A stretch of 64,000 bases of DNA from Branchiostoma floridae (taxonomy: Eukaryota > Chordata > Leptocardii > Amphioxiformes > Branchiostomatidae), in assembly GCF_000003815.2 (NCBI RefSeq), contig NC_049988.1, positions 8,219,763-8,283,762 of the forward strand, read 5' to 3'. Below the pieces are notes generated by a model. That model searched no databases, had not been told where the DNA came from, and saw only the letters and a list, made by a program, of their open reading frames with translations. Shown in pieces: positions 13,212-23,700 of the stretch (the stretch's first letter is position 1; each line of letters starts with the position of its first letter). Made by a program: the position numbers and the translations under genes.

Positions 13212-14276
13212 CATCATCCATAAATTTAACTTGTGTACCGACCTACTCACCTACACCTACTGTTGTGACATCGTTACTTTCACAGGACCAGGTTCCCGCC
13301 AGGCCCGTTCCGGAACCAGAGGAACTGATTTTCACCATAGATGACGAGATACGTGATGCAATCATACATACAGAGGAGACATTTATTAAACAGGTACTTA
13401 TTACTACACTTCTCACTAAATTCAGCTGTAAACCAACGCCCTGCAGTTTAACCATAGATTCCAAGAACATTGGAAATGATTCCATCACATTTTGGAAATA
13501 ACACCATGTATAGATTCTAACGTCATATGTTTGACCCAGGCTTCGGACTTGGAACTAATCTGCCCCAGCTTCACAGACTATGGGAAGAAGTTCATCCGTA
13601 GTTTCCAGCTCCACCCGGACTCCTACATGCAGACTGCACTACAGCTGGCCTACTTCAGGCTGCATGGAAAGTAAGTGCAATAGGTACAGACTCACATGGC
13701 GTCATTGTTGAGACGAGATAGTTATAATCAAATATTCTAGATCATGTTGACCTTGTCACATGTGCCAACTTAAGTATTATATTTAACCATTAACGTTTGG
13801 GCTTTCCATGCTTTTCCTTCCCCAATCATGACGCCAGACCTGCCCCAACGTACGAGACAGCGACGCTGCGGCAGTACTACCACGGCCGGACCGAGACTGT
13901 CCGGACCTGCAGCATGGAAGTGGTCAACTGGTGTAAGGCCATGGTGGACAACACAGTCCCGGTATAACATTCTCATTACTTGTATACGTACACATATATT
14001 GCGTATTTAACTAAGTCTTTTGAATAAAGCAACATTCTGAAATAATATGTGCCTGTCCATCCTTATTCTGTGCTTACATACGTTCACAGAATTTCCATTG
14101 GAATTCCTGAAAGGAGTATATGTGATATCATGATACTTTTTTTTATTCCTCTCTAGGTTGTAGAGAAGAAAGAACTAATGTTGTCGGCGTTGAAAAAACA
14201 TGTACAACTTATGGAAGAGGCGAAAAACATGTTGGGTAATTACAATTTTATTTTGTGATGTATCCATCATTGCATT

Positions 14277-14331
14277 GAGAGAGAGAGAGAGAGAGAGAGA
14301 GTGAGAGAGAGAGAGAGAGGAAGAGAAAGAG
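14277..14331. repeat. (GA)n microsatellite
   Basis: Near-pure GA repeat in CROT B intron 14, immediately before the 5S-derived sequence. Confidence 0.9.
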
Positions 14332-14364
14332 AGAAATCTGCGGTGTGGCAAATGCGTTCTTAAT

Positions 14365-14488
14365 GCTACGGCCGTGTGGCGCGTTGGATACACGCCATCC
14401 CTCGATCTCGGAAGTTAAGCAACGTGCAATCCGGACAGTTCTTGGATGGGAGACCACCCAAAAGCAAGGACGACCGGATGCTGTAGCC
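14365..14488 (+). repeat. 5S rRNA-derived sequence (5S-type SINE or 5S pseudogene)
   Basis: About 124 bases with a clear 5S rRNA layout: it begins GCTACGGCC, has the internal control A-box region GAAGTTAAGCAACGT, then the C-box region CTTGGATGGGAGACC, and ends GGATGCTGTAGCC. It is slightly longer than a 120-nt 5S gene and carries substitutions, for example AATCCGGACAG in the middle where a 5S gene reads like GGGCCCGGTTAG. It is followed by an unrelated body (14489 to about 14585) instead of a T-run terminator. That fits a 5S-derived SINE (SINE3-like) better than a functional rRNA gene. It lies in CROT B intron 14. Confidence 0.75.
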
Positions 14489-15334
14489 GGACCAAGAATT
14501 CCACGAAATCGGTTCGAAAGACACGTTAAACGGGGGCCCCGTGTTCGAGGAGTTGCCTCGATCACGTAGATCAGCCTCATTACTCAAAACATTGGGTACC
14601 TACTGGCTGCAAATACACCAGCAATTTACCTTTCTATTGCTTTTTCTCAGGCTGTGATCGCCACCTCTTTGTTCTGCAAACTCTTGCCAAAAGTGCAGGA
14701 ATTCCTCTTCCTTCAATCTACAAAGATGAGGCGTACACTAAAAGGTAGGAAGAAGTCTTTAGAGGTCTATTCCAGCCGTTGTTTGGCCATCATTTTAAGA
14801 CATCTTCTGAAAGCCAAATTTTGAGAGAGTAAATAACAAACAATACTATGTAAAACGTAAGATATGCTTTTCTTGCATGCGAATTGTTGTCTATAATATT
14901 GATATTCGAATTCTCTCTTCCAAACTTGTGTTGACGACTGAAGTGGTGGTGGTGGTAACTACGTCCTGTCTACTAGTCTGATTGGCTATACGCCAGCCCC
15001 AGGGGCAGCTGCTCCAATGGTCCATCACGGCTATTGCATCTTATACAACATCCAACCAGACAGGTTTGTCATGCTTCCGTGTAAGGCAAATGTTAATTTG
15101 CTTGTATGGCTTACAAATAATCAGCTGTATGAATCGTTACCAAATGTTACCTCTGTTGTTAAACAACGCCGACCTCTCCTTGCCGGCCATGTGGCCCGGA
15201 GTAGAGAGCCAGCCGGAAAACTCTTGTTCTGGACATCATTAAGAAACGGGTTGGTCGCCCAAGGCTAACTTTGAAGAAGCTTATTGAGATAGAAACTGAA
15301 CTTCTCGCAGTTTCGCATTTTCAGTATTTTAACA

Positions 15335-15371
15335 TATTGTTTGTTTGTTTGTTTGTTTGTTTGTTTGTTTT
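15335..15371. repeat. (GTTT)n microsatellite
   Basis: Tandem TTTG/GTTT units in the last intron of CROT B, shortly before exon 17. Confidence 0.9.
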
Positions 15372-15624
15372 CAAACTTTGTTTCTTTTTATTTGAGATTA
15401 ACTTACAGTGTGAGTGCCTGGAAGAGTTGTGAGGAGACCAGTGCTGAGAAGATGTCGTCTAGTATACAACAGTCACTCAGGGACATGCGCCAACTGCTCA
15501 TGACGTCATAATACAACCATCACAGTTACCAAAGAAAAAAAATTCTAATTTTCTTCAGTTACTGTTCAGGAAGAACATCACTGTATAGCTATTTGTACTT
15601 GCAAAGAAGCAGATATGGAATCAT

Positions 15625-16021
15625 ATCTACAACATACCAGCCAATGAAAGACTTTGTCCCACATGCCATAATGACATAGAAAATGAATTTCATTTTGTAA
15701 TGGATTGTCCGACTTATGAAGAAGACCGTCAAAAGTTATTTCAAAATATTGTATGTAAGTCCGAAATTGTACTGCCACATGCTAGGTCAGAGGTATTCCA
15801 TTTGATATTATCATGTCCTGTTCATATATCTGCCTACGTTGGCCAATTTATTTACAACTCATTGCAAAAACGAGATAATGCCTTATGATACTCACTAGAT
15901 TGTTTATACTGTTATATTATATTACATTAGTTGTTAGTTATTTGTATTAGTATATAGTTGTTCACATTGCCATACATTGTAACTGTTACAATTGTCGCGC
16001 AATAAAGTTACAAAGTTCCAA
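15625..16021 (+). mobile_element. LINE (non-LTR retrotransposon) 3' fragment
   Basis: Reading from about 15636, the frame encodes IPANERLCPTCHND, then EFHFVMDCPTYEEDR, and stops at 15886-15888. This Cys-Cys-His-Cys knuckle followed by CPxY is typical of the C-terminus of LINE reverse-transcriptase proteins. An A/T-rich tail with AATAAA (near 16001) follows. The matching 3' flank of CROT A lacks it, so it inserted into the B flank after the A/B duplication. Confidence 0.75.
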
Positions 16022-17290
16022 ATATCATTAAAGATCACCCTCTAATGACATATTGTCGTAAGTACCTCTTCCTACAAGGGTCTGGAGCTGAGCGAAGCTC
16101 TCTCCGATACTGTCTCTACTGATGTAATAGAAGTGTTGCAACGATGGTGTGAAGATTATAAATGCACACAGCTTCATATGCACAAGTTGACGGAGATGAT
16201 TTATTCCGTGTGTACAGACTAGACCCAAGATGCTCTTCAGCACTGTCTCGGTGTCCCTATTAAAAAAAAAGCTTGTCCATGTATCAACTACTATACTGTT
16301 GTCCTTAATTACGTACCTGGCGTCCCTGTGGATTGATGGACGGCCATTCTCACGAGTATGGCAACTCTACTGGTTTGCAGTCCTATTTTGACGGGTCTTC
16401 CTTGCCTTTCTCTTCGCCTCGACGGCTGCTACCCTCTCAGACTCGAAGGTTGACACGGTGGTGTTGGTCAGCTGTCGCCCGGCGTTGCGGTCAGAACATA
16501 GTTTTTCAAGGTTTACTGGGTCAACAGTTCTTTAGTTAATATTTCAGAGTGTCCTTACATCTCTTTCTCTGTCCACCCCTTGGGCGTGTCCCTTGATGCA
16601 GTTGGCCAAACAGAATCTGTTTGGGAAGGCGGTTATCTGGCATTCGAACACAGTGCCCGGTCCATCGTAGATTAACTAGTGGATTAACTAGTAAACAATA
16701 GACCTACGCTAAATCACCAAGATATTCTCACAGCAAATGTGTGCGTATTGAATCATGGAACGTCCAATCGTGTTCTGCAAACAAACCGTTGGCCCACCAA
16801 AACCTTTGACCTGCCTTATCTATACAGTGTCTGTTTAGAGCTGACTTCTTAACTGAAGTGGTGTATTTTGCATGTCAGTAGTATATTCATTCTGTTCTGT
16901 TTGCCTTTAATGATCGTGGTTAGGACTCTCAAACACGTCACAAACGTAGCTACGAAAAAGAGTAAAATAGATATCAATTATGCAAATATGACCTGATTAG
17001 CATAATCAATTACAACAATATTTTTTCACTAGACCACGACTAAATCAACGAACACATTTTACAGTTCGTCCAGTTCATCTCAATAGTACACCAATACACA
17101 ACGGACCACGTACATGGACCCCTACTCTTTTCGGTAAGCGCGGTGTGTTCTTTAACGTACTCGTACTTGTGGCTCTCGAGACGGAGGATATCGGATCCTA
17201 CACGGGACCTCTATTTAACGTCCTGTCCGAGGAACGGCCCTAAACGAAGCTAGGTTCTCATTTCACCTGACCGAAGTGAGGAAAGTCGTG
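16022..17290. other. Intergenic region upstream of CROT C
   Basis: The first 250 bases align with the 3' flank of copy A. The rest holds no recognised exon. ORFs here are short and without familiar motifs. Confidence 0.5.
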
Positions 17291-17400
17291 TAAAGTGCCT
17301 TTTCCAAAGGCACAAGATCGGTGGCACATCACTGGTTTCGAATCCAGAACCTCTGTGATATGAATCGGACACCCTGCCGATTGCGCCACAATACCCGAAG
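17286..17400 (-). repeat. tRNA-like SINE piece
   Basis: Read on the minus strand it starts GTGGCGCAATCGGCAGG (A-box-like) and continues to GATTCGAAACCAG (B-box-like). The stem positions of a real tRNA do not pair convincingly, so it is called a tRNA-derived repeat and not a tRNA gene. Confidence 0.45.
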
Positions 17401-17477
17401 TTGGTAAATTAACAAAAGAACCAGCATTCTTAGTCGCGAGGGATCCCTAAGTAATCCCATCTGCCCACTCGTCTGAT

Positions 17478-17500
17478 TGACCTTTGTACCGGTTGATGAC
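17478..17500 (+). promoter_or_regulatory. Conserved nuclear-receptor-like half-site cluster upstream of CROT C
   Basis: TGACCTTTGTACC followed by GATGACCT is the counterpart of the elements at 242 and 8842. This copy has the best DR1-like match (TGACCT, one base, TGTACC). The rest of the C promoter differs from A and B, which makes this shared block stand out. Confidence 0.4.
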
Positions 17501-17581
17501 CTAACGAACCAGTTCAACCAATTGTCTCCTTGAACAGATAGGTGGGTTCAGGTATTCGTTGCTCTCATTGTCTACTTGAAT

Positions 17582-17594
17582 AGGTCAGTGACCT
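17582..17594. promoter_or_regulatory. Perfect IR-1 nuclear-receptor motif upstream of CROT C
   Basis: AGGTCAGTGACCT is a perfect inverted repeat of the AGGTCA half-site with a one-base spacer, 153 bases before the end of the promoter region at the ATG. IR-1 is the classical arrangement for FXR/EcR-type heterodimers. Copies A and B lack it. Occupancy is unknown. Confidence 0.45.
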
Positions 17595-17746
17595 GAAGAA
17601 CCAGTTGCTCTCATTGCCTGTACAGGTTGGTGACCCGAATAATCATCTCCATTGAGCAGGTTAGGTGCAGGTAGACACTAGAAATACCTGCACAGCTCAA
17701 ATACCTGCTCTAACATACTGTCCCCGCTAACAGCACTAGAGCCCCC

Positions 17747-20700
17747 ATGTCGCTGACCACAGTACATCGTACCGTCCAGGACTGCGCCCTCCAGCTGCTG
17801 GAGTATGTCGCCTCCCGCACAGGGCTTACCGAAGCCGTCAGGAAACTTCAGCTGGCGCGGCAGTTTGCGGCCAGCGACGACGAACTGAAGCAACTACAAG
17901 TAAGTGAAGTGTAACCTAGTGCTTATCCCTGTCCTTTAGAGATAGTTGATCATTGATGATTTCACATTTCTATGGCACAGTAAGTGGTTGATTTCCAAAT
18001 GTATTGTACAGGTTCTACATTGACTTTCAATGCACAGGGGTACACCTTTAAACCCTATCCTTTAATAATTGGGACATATGTTCTTACTGATATGACCCAG
18101 TTACGCCAGTTTAGATTTGAATACATTGTTAAACCTTTGGGGGTGACATCGCAGTAAATAGACACAAGTCATTCGCCTTTTCTTGTGATGTTCTCAAAAT
18201 ATTTTCCAAAATCTTTGACAAGCTTTTTTTCTTCTATGGAGGTTCTATACAACCTCCTTGCTTATATCAATGATGGTGATATATTTGCTTGGATAGTTCC
18301 CACTTACGTTACCGCTAATGTCTAGCGACTATCGAAGCTACCGTTACCGTTACCAGGATGGTAATATACTGAAATGTACTGTAAATGCAGAAATGTTTGC
18401 GGTGGTTTTATGTTCGCGGTTTTCGCAAGGCAGTCTTAACGCTAACTTAAACCACCGCGATCATCTTTCCATTACAGTATGTGACTAAAGTGTATGGCAC
18501 TACCGCGAAGACTCCACTTTCCCGCTAATTGAAAAAAATAACGCGAAATTAAATCCCCGCGAACTTAAATGCATTTACAGAAGTATGTTAAGTCGTGCTA
18601 AGGCTGTTTCCTAGGGCTTTGATACCCCCTATGCAACCATGTGGTAACACGCAAATCCTCGAGGGAAACAACAGTCGCTATCATCCCGGTCAAAGGTCAA
18701 AACACTTGTTCAAAAATACCTCGCACAAAGATGTCAATCATATGAGGGGTGTAGAAGAATAAGGCCTGCAAGCAAAAAGCTGTAAACTTTGTGATAAAAA
18801 TGGGGCGAGCATCTAAGTGTGGGCATTTTAGGACAAGAATTTCTGACTTAGATTACCAGTAGCCAGGTGTAGTCTCAGTCTAAGTAGGTAGATGGCGCAC
18901 TCCTTCTAGTATACAAGCAGATGGTGGGAGGAAAGATCGTAGTGATCCTGGCAATCACAAGGATGTTGTTTTCAGTGACACGATGTAGCTTGAAAACTGC
19001 CGTGGTCTTTCCTCCCAAAATCAAAGTGATTTCAGAGTTTATGTGTTTCTGTGGTCTATTCATAGCTGAAGTGGCTACCGGGAGGTCTACAAGAATGGTT
19101 ACTGGAGAAAGCGATCCAAGTGTTTGGAGAGCCGACATGGAAGTACCAGGACTCCCTCCCACCTTTACCTGTACCTCCTCTCAAGAACACACTGGACAAG
19201 TATCTAGAGTCTGGTAAGGTTGTCAGTCTGGTATTGAGATAGACAAAAAGCAAACTGCGAGCAAAATCTGCATGTAGCTCACCTATAGAAACTACACCGT
19301 GTAAACTGCACCAGTTTACTTAAATTAGTAATATACACATAGTGCTTAGTGCATGTTTGCTTATTCAATACATGTACACGGCTATCATAACATTAGCAGA
19401 TACTGCTAAAAGCGTGTGCACAAGAGAGATATGTAAGTAAACATTATTTCCATATCAGTCAGTAACTACTCAATACCAATGCCAGTATTGTTTTGCAAAA
19501 CTAGTAAAACCGTTTGTGACGGCGGAGGAATACAAGCAGACAGAGGCGGTGGTGAGGGAGTTTGAAGAAGGGGTCGGCCAATCGCTGCATCAGCAATTAC
19601 TGGAGAGGGCAAAGGTTAAAAGGAACTGGGTACGTAAGACACCGGATGTGACGTTTGATTAGTTACTTAGTACGTCTAGGATTCTGGGTAATCAACCAAA
19701 CATGCATATACAATAAGTCTTGCTGATGTTGTGGAGGACAAAGAACTTGACATAATTTTTATGTTAATTTTTTTTCATTTTTTTGTCCACGTTGGTCAAG
19801 ACAACCACACATTCCAACAAACCGTAAATACTAATATTGAATATTAATATTGCACATGCTAGTAATTTTGTTGCTCAACAAGTGTAATAATATAAAACAA
19901 CGTATGGCATTTTACGACAATTGTAATAACTTATATAACATACTCCACAAAAGACTATGTAGAACATAATGATATTTGATATTCTTTGGTGGGATGTCTT
20001 GGCCCTTTTTCATAACGGACTGTCCTATATCTCAAATCGATGAGTTCAGGATAATTAAATTTCAGTATATCCCATAATTAAATTTGCATGTCATTGCCTA
20101 CAGAGTCTACAGTTTCACAGACCATGGCCATAAACTCATGGGAAAACAAAGTTGTATTTCCTCAGCAACATCATTTCTTTATCCTAAATCCTGTGTCCTG
20201 ATCCTCAGATTGAAGAGTGGTGGCTGGATCTAGTGTACCTTCGGTCTCGCCACTCCCTCCCCCTGACTTCCAACATTGCCGGGTTCATACCGACGACGGA
20301 CCACATGTGGCCGTCTGGAGTGGAACCGGAGGACCAGGTCCCGCTGTATCTCTGGGTGTCCATGCATCTGTGGAAACTCCTCAGGAAGTAAGTCCAAGAC
20401 AATTCATTTCTGAATGCCCATCTATGAAACAAGAAGCAAACAATCGTACTACCTTCAACTGCTTAAAAGCATCGTTATATGTAATATATATCTTATGATT
20501 GAGATTCCAGAATCATTATAAGTCATATTGCTTTTGAATTTCTGTTTGGTATTGTTACCTCCATGAAATGTCATGGAGGTTATATTTTACCCTGCGTTTG
20601 TGTGTGTGTCTGTCTGTCTGTCAACAAGATAACTCAAGAATGGCTGGATGGATTAGTTTCATACTTGGTGTGTTGGTGGGGTGCGATGAAAGCTGGAAGT

Positions 20701-23700
20701 GATTAGATTTTGGGCCCCCTAGCGACTATCCTTGGTACTGCAACACAACTTCCGGTTTTGCTATCTCGTGTTCTGAACAAGATACGGTCCTAATTTTCAA
20801 AGTAGTAAATAGCTCTTGTGCTCAGGAATAAGTGACATAAGTTTGGGCCCCCTAGCGTCTAGTTTGGGGATAGCAGGGGCATTTTTGTCAAAAACTTCTG
20901 AAGTGGATAACTCAAGAAGGGAACAATGGATTTTCATGATTTTTGGTATGTAGTTACCTTAGACTATGTTATACAAGATAAAATCCTAATTATGCAAAAC
21001 TAGATGACATTTGCATAATTAATGAGCTTATTCTATCATAGCAGTTTTTTCTACGTATCTCTTGTACCGGACATGATATGGTTTTGATATTTGGGTGGTA
21101 GATAGCTTTTAACGTCATGACAAAGTGGGACAAGTTTCAGCCCCCTAACATTTAATTTTGGAACTGCAGGGGCATTTTTATCAACACACTCCAAAGCGGA
21201 TAACTACAGGAAGGAATGATGCATTGCCATCATTTTTGGCATGCAGAAAGGTTAGACAAATATGCTCATAATGATATACACTCATATACATTTTATGCAA
21301 ATGAGAACTTAATTTGCATAATTAATGAGGAAATTGTACAATTCCATTGTTTTCAATAGCTGAACTTCAGTGAATGTAACACATGTAAGTTATGATAGGT
21401 GAAACATAAGCAGATACCAAATATGCAAATGAGGAACTGATTTGCATAATATATACAAAAATAGCAAATCCGCATAATGACATGATGGAAATTTTATACT
21501 TGTGATATGTGTACGTTAGTCAATAATGAACATCGTCATGCATAAATGATGTAAAAGGTAAGTCGTTTGCATGAAATTTACAAAAGCTCAAAATTTTCAT
21601 GGAGGTATGAGGTCGCCGAACTCTAGTTATGATTATATTGAAATCTTTTTTTTCGTTATTATTTACGCTGTTCTTGTAAGTATTCAGGCATTTGATTTCA
21701 GAAATCTACTATTATCATCATTCTGTTGGATGGTTCTCCAACTTTAATTAATGAGACAATGCATAGTCTTTTTTTATAATTAATAGCGAATGCTAACAAA
21801 CGCCCACTTTGGAGAAGTCAGCGCTGCACGAATCTGATCCTTGTTTTTTTTCTTTGAAATCAATAAAGGAGTTTATTGACCCACATATTGAAGTTTGAAC
21901 GTGTAATATTCACATAATGCTAAATGGACTTTTCCGTGGTGTCGTGACTGCAGTCTTCTTTTAACTTTATCTTAGAATCATACCCATTAAAAGTTCACAA
22001 AAGAAAATGATTATGCACGTTTACTGTGTAGAATTTAATATATCTATGTCAATTTCTTACAGTGAAGACTCGAACACCTAGTCTCCAAGCAGACCCTACG
22101 GTGCCTTAGAGATAGTATCAAAGCTGGCCAAGGAGTGTAGCCGACCAAATGAAGTCAAACGGGAAACTTGTGACGCTATACTGGCCTTGGCCAGCTTTGA
22201 TACTATCTCTAAGGCACCGTGGGGTCTGCTTGGAGACTATCAAGAACACCATGAACATCTTTAAAGAGTTATTTTTTTTATTCTAGAGAGCAGATACCGG
22301 TTGACAAGGCTGTACTTACAGGACAGCCATTCTGTATGGACCAGTTTCGTAACATGTTATCAGCTCACAGGATTCCTGGTGTGACCATGGACAAGATTGT
22401 CAGCCACTTTAGGACAGGTATCCTCATGTGTCCATTTTGGATGATGTTTAATAGATTTGTTTATCTGGGCTATTGTTGCATGGAAATATATATCTAGTTA
22501 TGCTAAGTATTTCCACATACTTAGCATAACTCACCTTCAAATAACATTTAAAACGGCTCCAAAAATTTCAACATTTAAGCGTATTATGAAACTGAGAGCT
22601 GACCTCTGACCTCACCACCGGACTGCATTATGAATATGGATAACGGTCTTTTATGTATATTTTTTGTATGTCATTTATTGTGTTGATGTGACATGTATGT
22701 GTTATCCGGGGCCCCACTGTAAAGCAGTGTGGTTACCATGAGTTGGGCTACCCTGGCTAAAGAAAACAGAATTAAAAAAATACTAGTAATAACCTTGTGT
22801 ACATTGATAGTGTTTCTCAGTTGTGACAAGAACGTGATGTAGGTAAACATGGTATAGACCTTCGTACTTCGCCGTTTAAACTTTTTCCGCCCTATTTTTT
22901 GCTCAGAATCTGAAGGCCCATCACCCACCCACATTACCGTGCTGTGTAAGGGACGTGTGTTCAAGATGGAGTGTGTCGATCAAGAGGGCGAACCTCTGAC
23001 TCCTGCAGAACTTAAATTGTAATTTCAACGATTAGCTTCAAATATTTGTACAGTAGAAGCCAGTTAACTGCACAACGGATTACCGCACACTTCTGTTAAT
23101 TGCACGAAATTCCAAAATCCCAAACCGGTGCGGTCCAGCTGGATAACGTCGCATTGTTCCACCACCTGGATAATTGCACGGAATACGTTGGCAAATGGGG
23201 TGTGCATTTACACGGCTTCTACTGTACTAAAATTGCAATTAATCATTGAGCTCCAAGGACAGAACTATTATGTTTTGGTACGTTTATGAAGGTTAGACAT
23301 CCAGGTAAGCAATATTCAATATACGTTTAGAGTGACATCCATCACTCTTCGTCAGTGTCACCTGGTGACGCTGAAGAAGAGTGATGGATGTCACTCTATT
23401 GTACTTACGGCGGGTTTATTTTACATTATCTTCGTTTCTTGACCTAAAATTACCTAACTTTTTGTTGATTTAAATGAATGTGACGCTGAAGAAGAGTGAT
23501 GGATGTAACTCGAAACGTCCGGAAGTAAATATCCGTTTTTATCCAGTTGTAGAGATTGAATTGTATTTGAATATTGTGTTTTGGTAATGATAAATTTTTC
23601 GGCTATTGTCTTTTAGGCATTCTTTTAAATCAGTAGCAATTTAGCTTGACAAAAAGTTAGGTTATATCAGGTCAACCCATGAAGATAATGTAAACTGAAT

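Larger units (their letters stand above)
8972..15511 (+). pseudogene. CROT: Carnitine O-octanoyltransferase-like copy B, broken (probable pseudogene or mis-assembly)
   Basis: Second tandem copy of the same 17-exon gene. Exons: 8972-9124, 9257-9404, 9652-9775 (broken), 10245-10426, 10780-10910, 11482-11593, 11855-11948, 12092-12205, 12363-12464, 12680-12762 (altered), 13286-13393, 13540-13670, 13838-13961, 14157-14235, 14651-14744, 14944-15063, 15397-15511. In exon 3 the central coding part is replaced by intron-like sequence. This creates a TAA at 9693-9695 and makes the exon 124 instead of 125 bases. In exon 10 a short phrase (GATGGCATGGTGCCTGTGTA) is duplicated and the rest is shortened, so the exon is 83 instead of 84 bases and the phase is lost; the 100-N gap begins 23 bases later. 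Exon 2 also has VFRERTW where A and C have VFGEPTW. The other exons look intact and keep HTPADG, TYE, GRTET and STS. Decay or a local assembly error are both possible. Confidence 0.8.

Noticed and set aside
14365-14488. Functional 5S rRNA gene
   Set aside because: It has too many substitutions in the middle, extra length, no T-run terminator, and a SINE-like body attached.
14248-14580. Open frames across the GA repeat and the 5S-like sequence
   Set aside because: The DNA is a microsatellite plus an rRNA-derived repeat. The frames have no coding features.
14982-15268. Open frames overlapping CROT B exon 16
   Set aside because: Shadow frames of a real exon. The true frame is SGGGG leading to the STS motif.
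22079-22239. CRISPR-like or microRNA gene
   Set aside because: There is one inverted pair, not spaced direct repeats, and its ends recur elsewhere as transposon ends. A miRNA role stays only a test idea.
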